A stretch of DNA of 64,000 nt from Bacteroides mediterraneensis (GCF_016900355.1 NZ_JACJKA010000015.1:25918-89917); one strand, 5' to 3'. Shown: positions 51,739 to 63,880, counted from the first letter of the stretch. The notes: generated from the letters alone by a model not told the origin. Program-made: numbers and translations.

Positions 51739-52392
51739 TTATAAACTCTTGCCCAATTGATAGGCCTGCTGTGGATAGTCTGTATGCTGGACGCTGCCCG
51801 CCGTCCAGACTCCCGAAGCTACCACTTCACCCACACTTGTCCATCCGAGATAATCCATCAGCGTATGGTAATGCACCCGCATCGGTTCTGCTTCTTTTTG
51901 GGAAGTGTCAGAATAGGCCATTAGGAGAGCAGCTTTTTTAGATACTCCCTTTATCTGCCCGTTGATCGCATAAAAACGGTCTATCACCCGCTTCATCTGT
52001 GCTGAAAAACCAAAATAATACATGGGCGTGGCAAATACCACCATATCGGCTTCGATAAGACGAGGTCGGAGTTCTTGAAAATCATCATTGAAGATGCAAG
52101 GCCCGTTCATGCCACAACGATTGCAGGCGCGGCACGGTTCCACCAGTTCGAAAGCACAATCGAAACGGAACACTTCATGCCCCTTCTCTTCCGCTCCTTT
52201 AATAAACTGTTCCGCCAGATAAGCAGAATTCCCGTTTTTACGGGGACTACCCGTCAATACTACTATTTTCATCTTGCTTGTCTTTGATTTGTTATCACTT
52301 ATATAGTTAAAAGCCTCCACTATCCCTGTTCCGGCTACAGCCGTACCCAAAGCGGCGAGTACAGACTTCTTCAAAAAATCTCGTCGTTCCAT
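51739..52392 (-). CDS. Tat-exported NADPH-dependent FMN reductase / flavodoxin-like protein
   Basis: A 217-residue protein starting MERRDFLKKSVLAALGTAVAG, a twin-arginine-type signal (RRDFLKK). The flavodoxin-like fold has the phosphate-binding loop TGSPRKNGNSAYLAEQF, then CRACNRCGMNGPC, a cysteine cluster typical of iron-sulphur flavoproteins of this family, and FATPMYYFGFSAQMK. It lies 13 bp from an aldo/keto reductase and 18 bp from the CMD protein. Confidence 0.82.
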   Translation of the reverse strand: MERRDFLKKSVLAALGTAVAGTGIVEAFNYISDNKSKTSKMKIVVLTGSPRKNGNSAYLAEQFIKGAEEKGHEVFRFDCAFELVEPCRACNRCGMNGPCIFNDDFQELRPRLIEADMVVFATPMYYFGFSAQMKRVIDRFYAINGQIKGVSKKAALLMAYSDTSQKEAEPMRVHYHTLMDYLGWTSVGEVVASGVWTAGSVQHTDYPQQAYQLGKSL

Positions 52393-52404
52393 AGGTGCCT
52401 GAGG

Positions 52405-53427
<1,023 letters not shown>

Positions 53428-53437
53428 TTATCTAATG

Positions 53438-53445
53438 CAAAAATA
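53438..53445 (-). promoter_or_regulatory. -7 promoter element of the aldo/keto reductase operon
   Basis: Minus-strand TATTTTTG, 28 bp before the reductase start, in the divergent region shared with araC-type regulator. Confidence 0.45.
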
Positions 53446-53543
53446 CATCGTGATAAGCGAAAATTCCGTAACCATAAATTGGCAAAACATACCCGTTTTA
53501 CAGAAATTACGTATTTGCATCCATCATTGTACGTTAAATACTT

Positions 53544-53551
53544 TATCTTTG
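53544..53551 (+). promoter_or_regulatory. -7 promoter element of the AraC-family gene
   Basis: TATCTTTG matches TAnnTTTG, 22 bp before the ATG at 53574. Confidence 0.55.
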
Positions 53552-53573
53552 TATGGGATTAACGGAAAGGACG

Positions 53574-54473
53574 ATGAGCAAGATACTGAAAGTAAAGAAT
53601 GTCAATGACTACGGTCACTACCTCGGACACGCCGACCTGCATCCGTGGGTCAGTGTCATCAATTATGCCGAGGTGTCCCCCATACGTCATAGTCTGAACA
53701 ATTACAGTGTGTACGGACTGTTCCTGCGGGACGATGCCAATGTAGCCTTGGACTATGGCCGTGGCAAGTATGACTACCACAAAGGTACGCTGCTGTGCGT
53801 GGCACCCGGACAAGTGGGAGGCAAGGAAGACAACGGCGAACAGGTGTCTATTACGGGGTGGGCGCTCCTGTTCCATCCCGACCTACTACACAGCTTTCCA
53901 CTCGAAAAGCACATCAAGGAATATTCTTTCTTCGACTACCGTGTCAATGAAGCCCTGCACATGACAGATGAGGAGCATGACATCCTTGTCTCTCTCATGC
54001 GCCAAATACAAGACGAGTTGTTCAAAAAGCCAGACGAGCTACAGAACACCATCCTTGTAGGCTACATCGAACTGATGCTCAACTTCTGCCAACGGTTCTA
54101 CAACCGCCAGTTCTTGACCCGTAAGGTAGAGAACTCCGACATTCTCGTCCGTTTCGACCATCTGCTTCGCGATTATTTTGAAGACAAACTACAGCTGACC
54201 CTCGGCCTGCCTAGCGTGCAGTATTGTGCCGACAAGCTGTGCCTGTCACCCAATTATTTCGGCGACGTCATCAAGAAAACCACTGGCGATACGGCAAGCA
54301 ATCACATCCGTCGATTCATCATCCGGCTGGCCAAGAACGGACTGGCAGCGGGCGAAACCGTATCGCAGGTATCTGACAGACTCGGCTTTGAATATCCCCA
54401 GCATTTCAGTCGCATGTTCAAGAAGCAAGAAGGCATCACTCCTTCCGAATATTGCCAGCAGCTGCACACTTAA
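53574..54473 (+). CDS. AraC-family transcriptional regulator
   Basis: A 299-residue protein. A cupin-like N-terminal part is followed by two C-terminal HTH motifs (SVQYCADKLCLSPNYFGDVIKKTTGD and VSQVSDRLGFEYPQHFSRMFKKQEGITPSEY). The start at 53574 is chosen over 53553 because of the -7 element. It is divergent from the reductase-flavodoxin-CMD genes and probably regulates them. Its last 38 bp overlap the amidohydrolase gene on the other strand. Confidence 0.9.
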   Translation: MSKILKVKNVNDYGHYLGHADLHPWVSVINYAEVSPIRHSLNNYSVYGLFLRDDANVALDYGRGKYDYHKGTLLCVAPGQVGGKEDNGEQVSITGWALLFHPDLLHSFPLEKHIKEYSFFDYRVNEALHMTDEEHDILVSLMRQIQDELFKKPDELQNTILVGYIELMLNFCQRFYNRQFLTRKVENSDILVRFDHLLRDYFEDKLQLTLGLPSVQYCADKLCLSPNYFGDVIKKTTGDTASNHIRRFIIRLAKNGLAAGETVSQVSDRLGFEYPQHFSRMFKKQEGITPSEYCQQLHT

Positions 54474-55470
54474 CAAACAAGCCATCCGCATTCTTCCACA
54501 GAAACAAGTCGGCATATCCGGCAAGTTCCTTATCAGAAGCAAGCGTCTGCTTCAACCTTTGCAGGTTGGCTTTCAACACGGCATCAGGCAGGTAAGGATA
54601 GTCCGAGCCGTAAAGAATGTGGTCGGGCGTGGTGAGGGTAAGCAGCGAGCGCAAGATTTCCATGGTCGGGTTGCCCGCCAGATCGAAATAAAGGCGCGAA
54701 AGGTTGCCTTCCCAATCTATCGGCTGCATATAGCCCTGCTTCACCATTGCCGGGAGAATGGATTTCATGCGAGGTAAAGCCAACGGCAGGAACGAACCGC
54801 AATGGGGCACAACCACTTTCAGGTTCGGATAGCGCACCAATACATTTCGTGCCAGCATGTTCACCACGGCACGAGTGGTCTCCGCCGGATATTCATACAT
54901 CGCCAGCGGTGTGGTGGCTATGATTTCCTTCGGATAAGGCGTGGGACGATGCGGATGGAGGATAACGACCGCATGACGCTCGTTCAGGATTTCCATCAAC
55001 GGGTCCAATGCCTCATCCCCCAAGTACTGCCCGCGACTGTTGGTCGCCAGTTTCACACCATCGGCCCCTAACGTATCGAGTGCATACACCGCTTCCCGTA
55101 TGGCAGCCTCCACATCCGGCAACGGCAGTGAGGCACAGAACTTGAATCTTTCAGGGTATCGCTGTTTTATTTCTGCAGAAACCTCGTTCACTCTGCGGAT
55201 ACATGCAGCGCTTTCCCCCACATCGCCATAATAAGGTTGTGGAGCTGGCATGGTCAGCACAGCGGTACGGATGCCTGCACTGTCCATAAAAGCGATGTGC
55301 CGCTCTACATTCCACTCAGGCAACGGAAAAGTTTCTTCCAATTCTGCCCCGTGTGCTTTCAGCACTTCCCTGTATTCAGGAAGAATGATGTGGCTGTGTA
55401 CATCCACCATCTGTGCAGATACAGTAGCGAATGCCGCACACAATGCCCCTGTCAAAATCAATTTATTCAT
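54436..55470 (-). CDS. Exported amidohydrolase (amidohydrolase-2 type)
   Basis: A 344-residue protein with a signal peptide (MNKLILTGALCAAFATVSAQ). The metal site starts with DVHSHI; HPHRPTPYP, PHCGSFLPL and GSDYPYLPDA supply further ligands and the catalytic Asp. The family includes aminocarboxymuconate-semialdehyde decarboxylase-like enzymes; the substrate is not known. Its stop overlaps the end of the convergent AraC-family gene by 38 bp. It is followed upstream by the acetyltransferase with a 6-bp gap. Confidence 0.88.
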   Translation of the reverse strand: MNKLILTGALCAAFATVSAQMVDVHSHIILPEYREVLKAHGAELEETFPLPEWNVERHIAFMDSAGIRTAVLTMPAPQPYYGDVGESAACIRRVNEVSAEIKQRYPERFKFCASLPLPDVEAAIREAVYALDTLGADGVKLATNSRGQYLGDEALDPLMEILNERHAVVILHPHRPTPYPKEIIATTPLAMYEYPAETTRAVVNMLARNVLVRYPNLKVVVPHCGSFLPLALPRMKSILPAMVKQGYMQPIDWEGNLSRLYFDLAGNPTMEILRSLLTLTTPDHILYGSDYPYLPDAVLKANLQRLKQTLASDKELAGYADLFLWKNADGLFVKCAAAGNIRKE

Positions 55471-55476
55471 TACCTT

Positions 55477-56073
55477 CTATTCCCCGGTTATTGTACTTGT
55501 CGTTGTTGCTCTGCATTTAATTTCTTTGATGACCTTCGCCGGATTGCCGCCTACTACCGTCATCGGCGGCACATCGTGCGTCACCACGCTGTTTGCCCCA
55601 ACAATGGCACCGTAACCAATAGTCACACCGGGCAGGATAGTGGAATTGATGCCTATCCATACTTTGTCTTCAATGACGATGGGACGCCCGTAAGTGGCAC
55701 TGCGGTTGTCCGGATTAGGGTCATGGTTGATGGTGATAAGGTTCACTTTCGGGGCGATGAACACGCCGTTGCCCAACGTGATGCCACCCCGGTCGAAGAA
55801 AGTGCACCCCTGCTGTATCCAGCAACCTTTCCCTATGCGGATGTTCTTCCCGTAATCCACATAAAACGGAGGTAGCAGCGTGACCGACGAATCAATCTCA
55901 CGGTCTGTAATACGAGACAGATAGTCGCGCACTTCTTCAGGCGTATGCCAGCCGGTATTCAATTCGTTTGCCAGCTTCATGGTGTCCCAAATCGCATTGA
56001 TTAATTTGTCATATCCCGGTTCATTGGGAGAAACCATTTCTCCCGACAAGTCTTTCTTGAAAATATCTTCCAT
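55477..56073 (-). CDS. Sugar O-acetyltransferase (Maa/LacA type)
   Basis: A 198-residue left-handed beta-helix acetyltransferase. The N-terminal helical Maa domain (NTGWHTPEEVRDYLS, after ELN) is followed by hexapeptide repeats (IRIGKGCWIQQGC; ITLGNGVFIAPKV; VIEDKVWIGINSTI; VTIGYGAIVGANSVV) and the loop LITINHDPN holding the catalytic His. It transfers acetyl from acetyl-CoA to sugars. No glycan genes are nearby. A TATCTTTA sequence at 56107-56114 may be its promoter. Confidence 0.9.
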   Translation of the reverse strand: MEDIFKKDLSGEMVSPNEPGYDKLINAIWDTMKLANELNTGWHTPEEVRDYLSRITDREIDSSVTLLPPFYVDYGKNIRIGKGCWIQQGCTFFDRGGITLGNGVFIAPKVNLITINHDPNPDNRSATYGRPIVIEDKVWIGINSTILPGVTIGYGAIVGANSVVTHDVPPMTVVGGNPAKVIKEIKCRATTTSTITGE

Positions 56074-56257
56074 ATTGTCTTTAATTGATTGGTTCTTTCT
56101 ATGTGATAAAGATACGACAACACCACCCGATACAGGGTAGACATATCCTCTGTGTTTATACCAATTTCACTGAAAATGAACTTATAAACCCCACAAACAC
56201 TTTCATGCACCTCTCTTCTTGGATGATGACCTCCAAATTATCTGTATAATGGTAAAA

Positions 56258-57412
<1,155 letters not shown>

Positions 57413-57417
57413 TTATG

Positions 57418-57425
57418 CAAATATA
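57418..57425 (-). promoter_or_regulatory. -7 promoter element of the Tat aldo/keto reductase
   Basis: Minus-strand TATATTTG, 26 bp before the start codon at 57391. Confidence 0.55.
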
Positions 57426-57477
57426 GCGGAGAACAGGCAGTAGGTATGTAACAATAACTCGGAGGTGTGTACCCGTT

Positions 57478-58641
57478 TCACTGATTCTCTTTCAGTATCT
57501 TCAGAGCGATGTCCATATACCGCGTGATGTCGGTCGTAAGCTCGCGGTGATATACGTCGCTACGCTTGCGACCCAGGCGTACCACGATGGCATCCAGTGC
57601 GGGGATGGCGATGATGTATTGCCCCAGCATACCGCGCATGTAAGGACAACGCATCCCGTGATAATCCATGATCCACGTCTGAAAACCGTAGTAGCTGAGT
57701 GAATCCTTGCCCCACTGGTCTTTCAGGTACGAAGCGGGACGCATCAGCTCGTCCATATAGGCCTCGGATACCAGTTGACGGCCGTGCCAATTGCCGCGAT
57801 GCAACAAGAGACTTCCGAAACGGGCTACGTCGCGGGCCGTGGTATGGAAGCAGCAGAAAGCCTTCTCGTCGCCGTCTTTCTTATCGAGCAGCCAGTAAGC
57901 ATCGCGCTCGGCCTGCATCGGACGCCAGAGTTTCTCTTCAGCATAGTCACTTAGTGTTTGCCCAGTAGCCGCTTCAATCACAAAAGCCAGCAGTTGGGTC
58001 TCTCCGCTACGATAAGAATACTGCACGCCGGGATTTTCCGTCACCTCCAAGCCCGTCACCAAGTCATACAAATCATTGCCGTAGTAGCCATGCGTAGTAA
58101 CGGAGAAGAGTGACGCATACGCCTCATCCCACGCCATACCGCCGCTCATGGTCAGCAAGTCGCGCAGGGTGACATCAGCCTGCATCCCTTTCGTATAGGT
58201 CGGAATGTAGCGCGATACGGGGTCATCCAAACTATGAATTTTTCCTTCGTCGAGAGCCACACCCGTCAACAGTCCCACGATGGTCTTTGTAGCAGAATAA
58301 AGGTTCGAGGTCAACGTGTCGTTCCACCCGTCACGATAACTCTCAAAAAGGATGCTGTCACGACGAATGACGAGAAACGACACGGTGCGCAGGCTGTCCA
58401 GATAGTGTGTATCCTGCTCCGTCAGTCGGTAGCGGTTATAGTCGGCAGAAAGGGGCCAGTGCCACACGTCGTCGGGATTATGGTGTACCGTATGTCGGTG
58501 AAAGGTTTCCAGGTCGTCGATGACAGGCATCCAGTGGATGAGCGCCTGACGGGCATAGTAGGGCAAGGAGGCATACACCACCCCCAGCACCACGACCAGG
58601 GCGACGAGCAAACGGAGGATGGTTTTCTTCTTTGTTTTCAT
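57478..58641 (-). CDS. Serine hydrolase of the beta-lactamase class C type
   Basis: About 387 residues from the ATG at 58641 (MKTKKKTILRLLVALVVVLGVV), an N-terminal signal or membrane anchor. The serine-active motif SATK is in NLYSATKTIVGLLTG; the tyrosine motif is probably YSYRSGETQLLAF, and later WIMDYHGMRCPYMRGMLGQ may supply the third element. This family covers penicillin-binding-like esterases and peptidases; classical class C activity is not implied. The frame to 58701 has a less likely leader. Confidence 0.82.
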   Translation of the reverse strand: MKTKKKTILRLLVALVVVLGVVYASLPYYARQALIHWMPVIDDLETFHRHTVHHNPDDVWHWPLSADYNRYRLTEQDTHYLDSLRTVSFLVIRRDSILFESYRDGWNDTLTSNLYSATKTIVGLLTGVALDEGKIHSLDDPVSRYIPTYTKGMQADVTLRDLLTMSGGMAWDEAYASLFSVTTHGYYGNDLYDLVTGLEVTENPGVQYSYRSGETQLLAFVIEAATGQTLSDYAEEKLWRPMQAERDAYWLLDKKDGDEKAFCCFHTTARDVARFGSLLLHRGNWHGRQLVSEAYMDELMRPASYLKDQWGKDSLSYYGFQTWIMDYHGMRCPYMRGMLGQYIIAIPALDAIVVRLGRKRSDVYHRELTTDITRYMDIALKILKENQ

Positions 58642-58842
58642 AGGGATATGCTGTAAAACTATTTTCTTTCCGTAGTTCTTCAAAAGCTGTATGCCAAGCA
58701 AGACAGATTAGGCTTCTTATCTGAAATGAGGGATACTGCTTTTACAAACTTACGGATAATCTTTGGAATATCCACCGAATTGCAGCAGATAAACGCAACA
58801 GGGTTTGAGAATTAAAGAGTTAAGAGATAATCCAAAAGTTGG

Positions 58843-59370
58843 GTAAACAATTGAAAAGCATTATCCCTATCAATGGGACAGGTTACAATCAATGAAAACT
58901 TGAAGATACCAAAGAAAATAAGGACAAAAGGGAGGATTTACAACAACGTATATCCACACTTGAAAATTAGGACAAAGAATTGATACAACATATCAAAACA
59001 ATGGAACAGTAAGAAGGAACGTAACAAGTTTAATGAATATGTGGATAAGCTACAACAATACTTATCTCATATAGAAAAGCTGTTATCGCTAATTAACTTC
59101 AGCCGAAATACCCTGCATGTCTCTGAAAGGATAATCCTAGAATTGTGCAAGTTGAAGAAGGTGAAGTTGAAAGGTGATTTCTATTCTCCTGAGTTCAACC
59201 GAAAGTTCCATGACGAAAATACAGCATTCATATTTAAGGAAGACAAGAACAGGAAAGGATATTACCATATATACGTGAATGATATTCCGCTTATGCATGG
59301 TTCAGGGAGAGAACGCATGATTGGAGAAATGGGTTGGAGATTGCTTATACAAAACAGGATAAAGGGCTGA
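58843..59370 (+). pseudogene. Decayed C-terminus of a Mob/Pre-type relaxase
   Basis: The region reads as the coiled-coil and C-terminal part of Bacteroides mobilisation relaxases. A frame from 58920 gives KDKREDLQQRISTLEN, then a TAG at 58968 and a TAA at 59010. After a frameshift the frame reads NKFNEYVDKLQQYLSHIEK and the tail (KLKGDFYSPEFNRKF; YHIYVNDIPL) to a stop at 59370. The fold pattern fits the tail of mobilisation proteins with a KG-x-LYS motif. The N-terminal catalytic part is absent. It is the remnant of an earlier mobile element. Confidence 0.6.
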
Positions 59371-59720
59371 AAATATAGAATGTACTCTAAAGTCCACTCC
59401 CAAAGCGAATAAAAACATTAGAAGATAGGGAATTATCAGAAAAATCTCCTACTTTTATAAGCGGATTGAAGAAACTCATTCCAAAACATACGAGAAAAAG
59501 AAGAAGCGTCATACATATCTTGGACTTGAAAACGTAGGAGATTTTCAAATTGGATACAAGAATAGCATAGTGGTTCTCACGCTATACCGTGGGCTACTTT
59601 GTTACATCTGTATCCGAGGATTCCTATGACCTTTAGGTAAAGAGTGTGGCATTCAGTCTATCCTTCGTGACTTTAATATATCATTTTACAATGTAATAAC
59701 TTATCATTAAACAAAAAAAT
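59371..59720. other. AT-rich region before the GHKL-DUF3883 gene, no gene
   Basis: About 350 bp with only short broken frames, some with basic composition like decayed mobile-element genes. No terminator, tRNA or repeat is evident. It may contain the promoter of the following gene, but no clear TAnnTTTG was found. Confidence 0.4.
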
Positions 59721-62700
59721 ATGGAAACAGGAAAGTATATACCGGATGATATCCGTATAGCAGAGAATGACGTAATGTATGAACAATACTGTAATAGCGT
59801 CGGTTCAAGATTACGTGATTTAGACAATCCAGGAGACGTTGATTGCAAACGTTGGCCATGGGAACTGATACAAAATGCGAAAGATACCGTGGTAAAAAGA
59901 GAGAAAGATAAATTTGTAGATGTTGTTTTTCGTCGATATATTGATGATAAGGGACATCAATGCCTTTCTTTTTCACATAACGGAGCCCCCTTCTCGGCAA
60001 AGGCATTGGTAGGATTAAAATGGAAATTCAGTGCAGAAAAAAGAAGTGAAGAGATAACAGAAGATGGCATAAGACGAGATAAGCAAAGCACAGGACGCTT
60101 CGGAACAGGCTTCTTAACGACTCACGCATTATCTCGTATTATCGATATAAAGGGGGCATTAGAAACGAAGGACAAAGGATTGGTGTCTGTCGATATGACA
60201 TTATATCGTGATGGTACTACTGATGATGAGCTTAAAAAAGGACTGATTAGAACTGAAGAAGAAACACGATATAATGAACGTGAAATAGAAAGGAAAGATG
60301 GTCATCTAATCACTGAATTCATCTATCATTTGGATAGTGAAGACAAGATTAGACCCGCCCGTATGGGTATTGCCAATCTGATGGACAACTCTGCACAAAC
60401 CATGACATTCTGTCCAACGATTAAATCTATTACAATAAATGATGAAATAGATAAAATTTATTATGAAATATGCCGCAAGGAGAATGACAAGCCCATTCAA
60501 GGAACTTTCGTTCAATGTGAATTCGAGGAAACTAAGGGCTGTTATTCTCAAAACAGAATTTTCATTGTCAATTCAATAGAAGAACCAAATCAAGAACTCA
60601 CATTATTTAAAAAAATTGAGCGCAATCTTCGGCTACAATTAGCCATAGAGGTAAATGACAGAAAAGAAGTGAAACCCATCTCTTATGACGTTTCTCCATC
60701 GGTCTATTGTTCTTTGCCCCTTATTGGATTTGAAAGAATGACATTGCCATTCTATATCAATAGTAATGATTTTGAACCTGTAACAGAACGAACAGCATTA
60801 TATCTAAAGAAAATACGCAAAAGTAAAAGATATAATAATGAAACGAATTGTAACGAAGAAGAGATTTTCCCAAATGGGATAAATTGGATGATACTGGAAC
60901 GCTCTGTTCCTATGTATGAGGAATTAATTGATTATCTTATCACAAACGAATACACTGATTTATACAATCTTGGAAACGGATTAGGGAAAATATTAGATAA
61001 TGGTTCCGGCTGGACAGAAGAAGAAAAGGATTGTTTGGCTGCACGATACATAATTCCATTACGCGAAATAGTAGTTCGCAAATCAATAGTAAAAACTAAT
61101 GACGGATTGAGGTCAATAAAAGAAGATAATCTTTATTTTCCGGCAAATATCAAATCGAATTTCTATGAAATATGTAATAACATATATGGAAATTCCATGC
61201 CTGTTTTTGGTGAGCTTAAGTATTGGATAAAAAACAAATGGGGAGCTTACAAATTTACTGATGGTTTTAAAGAAAGCATTGACAAATCAGAACAATCAAT
61301 ATTCCAAATTGTTGACACCAACGATATTGCAAACTTCATTGAAGAAGCGGGGAATATAAATTCTTTGGCCTTGATTGAACAATCTAACTCTATTGAATGG
61401 TTGAATCGTTTTTATGAATGGCTCTCTGAAGCAAAGTCATCCATCATCAATGAAAAAAGGATTGTCCCAAACCGAAAAGAAAACTTTGTTTGTGTATCTG
61501 GAGAAAAACCGTTGAAAAATGGTGCAGATATTGAAGAGGTTACTTATGCTTTCATGAAGAAATTGGGGCTGAATTGGGACGAACAATTACTCCTTGACGG
61601 AATAAATAACATTTCCTTAGAAGCGATTGAAAAAGAAGATGTGGTCAATGCCATCAAAAAACGATGCAAAGATATTATCGATAGTAAAACAAATGTGATG
61701 GAGCTGTTGCTTCCCATAATCATAGCTATCCCGACCAATGCCGAAAATGATAACAGAAAGAACTTCAGAAATAAACGATTGCAAATAATTGAATTCTTCA
61801 AAGCAATATATCAACAGGAAGTAACAAATGGGGTAGAAATCAATCTTTCGGCTGAGATATGGGAAGATACGGACAAATGGTTGATGAGGCAATTTTTAGA
61901 CCAAGTCGCTTCAAAGAAACAATTGGACACAATAAATGAGAGTGGAGATGATCAGACTAATAAATATTGTACTATAAAATGGTTAAATAATTTCGTTAAT
62001 TTCTCGATAAACAACGGATATTTGCACCAAGAGGAATTATCTGGGGACAATCAGTCTGGCAAAGATGGGAAACATTGGAATCTTATTCCAAATGGATATG
62101 GAGTATACTGTTCCTTGGATCAATTACATACAATAGGCAACGTGCCACGTGAACTCTTAAGTGAGAATTTTGCTGTATCTGGCATTGATATCAAGGCAAA
62201 TTTGATACATGATCAATTTGAAATAAACAATAGGTTGAACATTGTACCATTGCAACTCGCCAACATAGTAAAAAACCTGGAATCATTTTATACTGATAAA
62301 AATAAAGAACTTAAAACTAAAATCGATGTTGCCTCATACATAATCCACCTAAAACCCTCAGGACAGAATTGGTTTGATAAATTATTAAACGTATATGATA
62401 TGTTTGTCCATTATTCAGGGAGACAGACAGAAATAGAATGCTCCGACACCTCGTTGTGGCGAGAATCTGTTAAGGTAATAGCTTGTCACCTTGCAAACGA
62501 AATAACAGATGCAGGTTCTTTAGATATGCTGGATAAGAAACTCCAAAAAGTAGATGAGTCTTCATTTACAATCCCTGCTATTAAATGGTTGGACAACTAT
62601 ATTGATTATATCTCCGAAGCAAGATTACATATATCGGACGAGACACTGATAATACCCGATTACTATGGAAACCTACATCCAATCAAAGACAAAATGTATG

Positions 62701-63758
62701 ACGGTTCTTGTTTAAATGATATCGAAGAACTGATACCTATTTTGGAAAAAGGATTATTAAACGATTGTCCGTTTGAAGAGAATGCAAATGTTAAACGCAA
62801 CATATTAAGTTATGTATTGAAGCCAGGGTTTAGGCATACAGAATGGGCACAAGATGACACTAAACGTGTGATTTTAGGTATCATAAATGAATGTGTCACA
62901 TATTGCTATAAAAATCTTAATAGTAAGAATAGGGAACTTGTAAAAGATGCTGTAGAACGAATTGTGAACTATTTCCAATCAGAAGTCCATACCCAGGATA
63001 GTAAGTTGATGCAAGAAGTATATAACAGAAGGAATGATATGGCAATGGATCTACTATATGACCCAGAAACTCGCAAACAACTTCAGAAGATGCACGATGC
63101 ATTTACTTTGGATGAAATGAATGACTTGGTAAATAGTAGGAATGAAATTAAACAACTTTTTGAGAACAAGACCGTCATTCAGGAATTGAGTCAGAAAAAA
63201 GACGAATTATACAAAGAACTAGGTCAATTGGAAACTCTGAAACTAATACAAGAAAAATTCCCCAATTTTGATTTGAATGAAATTTTTGATAGACTTCAAA
63301 AAGAGCAAGGTGATTTTGATTTAACACAGATAAAAGATTGGACTACAAAACAACGAAAGATACAGATTGGTGATGAAGGAGAGTGTTTTGTCTATCAAGA
63401 ATTGTGTAGAAAATATGGAATCAACAATGTTAAATGGAGTAATCTGGTTACACCATCAACTACAGATTCCCGTTGTGTTCATTGGAATGGCGAAACATAC
63501 TATTTATGTACTACCTCACACGATTATGACTTTGAAGTCACATTGACTGACGGGAAAAAATTGTTTTTTGAAGTCAAGACTACTGTCGGCAATGTATCAG
63601 AAAGCGATCTTTTTCCACTGAACTTCCAGCCCAAAGAATGGGATTATATTGAAAAGACTGACGATAATTCCAAATATGTTATTGTCCGAGTTTTCGCAGT
63701 GGAAACTTCACCAAAAGCCTATTATCTACAGAAATATTCAGAGAAATCTGATCTATAA
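59721..63758 (+). CDS. Large GHKL-ATPase protein with C-terminal DUF3883 nuclease-like domain
   Basis: A 1345-residue protein. The N-terminus has a sacsin/Hsp90-like GHKL ATPase: WELIQNAKD (47-55, N box), FSHNGAPFS (84-92, G1 box with HNG instead of DNG) and STGRFGTGFLTTH (123-135, G2 box). A helical central region of about 900 residues has no clear domain and a coiled coil near 1160-1215. The C-terminus is DUF3883 (protein NO VEIN-type): QIGDEGECFVYQEL, then HDYDFEV (D1270) and FFEVKTT (E1284, K1286), which match a PD-(D/E)XK nuclease core. Such fusions are found in bacterial defence islands. The gene is AT-rich, lies between mobile-element remnants and is probably acquired. Confidence 0.85.
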   Translation: METGKYIPDDIRIAENDVMYEQYCNSVGSRLRDLDNPGDVDCKRWPWELIQNAKDTVVKREKDKFVDVVFRRYIDDKGHQCLSFSHNGAPFSAKALVGLKWKFSAEKRSEEITEDGIRRDKQSTGRFGTGFLTTHALSRIIDIKGALETKDKGLVSVDMTLYRDGTTDDELKKGLIRTEEETRYNEREIERKDGHLITEFIYHLDSEDKIRPARMGIANLMDNSAQTMTFCPTIKSITINDEIDKIYYEICRKENDKPIQGTFVQCEFEETKGCYSQNRIFIVNSIEEPNQELTLFKKIERNLRLQLAIEVNDRKEVKPISYDVSPSVYCSLPLIGFERMTLPFYINSNDFEPVTERTALYLKKIRKSKRYNNETNCNEEEIFPNGINWMILERSVPMYEELIDYLITNEYTDLYNLGNGLGKILDNGSGWTEEEKDCLAARYIIPLREIVVRKSIVKTNDGLRSIKEDNLYFPANIKSNFYEICNNIYGNSMPVFGELKYWIKNKWGAYKFTDGFKESIDKSEQSIFQIVDTNDIANFIEEAGNINSLALIEQSNSIEWLNRFYEWLSEAKSSIINEKRIVPNRKENFVCVSGEKPLKNGADIEEVTYAFMKKLGLNWDEQLLLDGINNISLEAIEKEDVVNAIKKRCKDIIDSKTNVMELLLPIIIAIPTNAENDNRKNFRNKRLQIIEFFKAIYQQEVTNGVEINLSAEIWEDTDKWLMRQFLDQVASKKQLDTINESGDDQTNKYCTIKWLNNFVNFSINNGYLHQEELSGDNQSGKDGKHWNLIPNGYGVYCSLDQLHTIGNVPRELLSENFAVSGIDIKANLIHDQFEINNRLNIVPLQLANIVKNLESFYTDKNKELKTKIDVASYIIHLKPSGQNWFDKLLNVYDMFVHYSGRQTEIECSDTSLWRESVKVIACHLANEITDAGSLDMLDKKLQKVDESSFTIPAIKWLDNYIDYISEARLHISDETLIIPDYYGNLHPIKDKMYDGSCLNDIEELIPILEKGLLNDCPFEENANVKRNILSYVLKPGFRHTEWAQDDTKRVILGIINECVTYCYKNLNSKNRELVKDAVERIVNYFQSEVHTQDSKLMQEVYNRRNDMAMDLLYDPETRKQLQKMHDAFTLDEMNDLVNSRNEIKQLFENKTVIQELSQKKDELYKELGQLETLKLIQEKFPNFDLNEIFDRLQKEQGDFDLTQIKDWTTKQRKIQIGDEGECFVYQELCRKYGINNVKWSNLVTPSTTDSRCVHWNGETYYLCTTSHDYDFEVTLTDGKKLFFEVKTTVGNVSESDLFPLNFQPKEWDYIEKTDDNSKYVIVRVFAVETSPKAYYLQKYSEKSDL

Positions 63759-63792
63759 GTTTATCTTTCGTAATTATCACAAAGAATTATAT

Positions 63793-63840
63793 AAAGGATG
63801 GAAAGAACATTGTTTTATTATTCTTTTCATCCTTTAATTT
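63793..63840 (+). terminator. Terminator after the GHKL-DUF3883 gene
   Basis: A 15-bp stem with one G-T pair (63793-63807 with 63821-63835) followed by a T-rich run, 35 bp after the stop. Confidence 0.8.
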
Positions 63841-63880
63841 TTGTACCTTTGTATTAAGTAAGAATTACCCTAATACATTA

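Noticed and set aside
57478..58641. Class C beta-lactamase giving drug resistance
   Set aside because: The motifs fit a general serine hydrolase of the fold; the usual KTG and YxN elements are not clear and there is no ampR-type neighbour.
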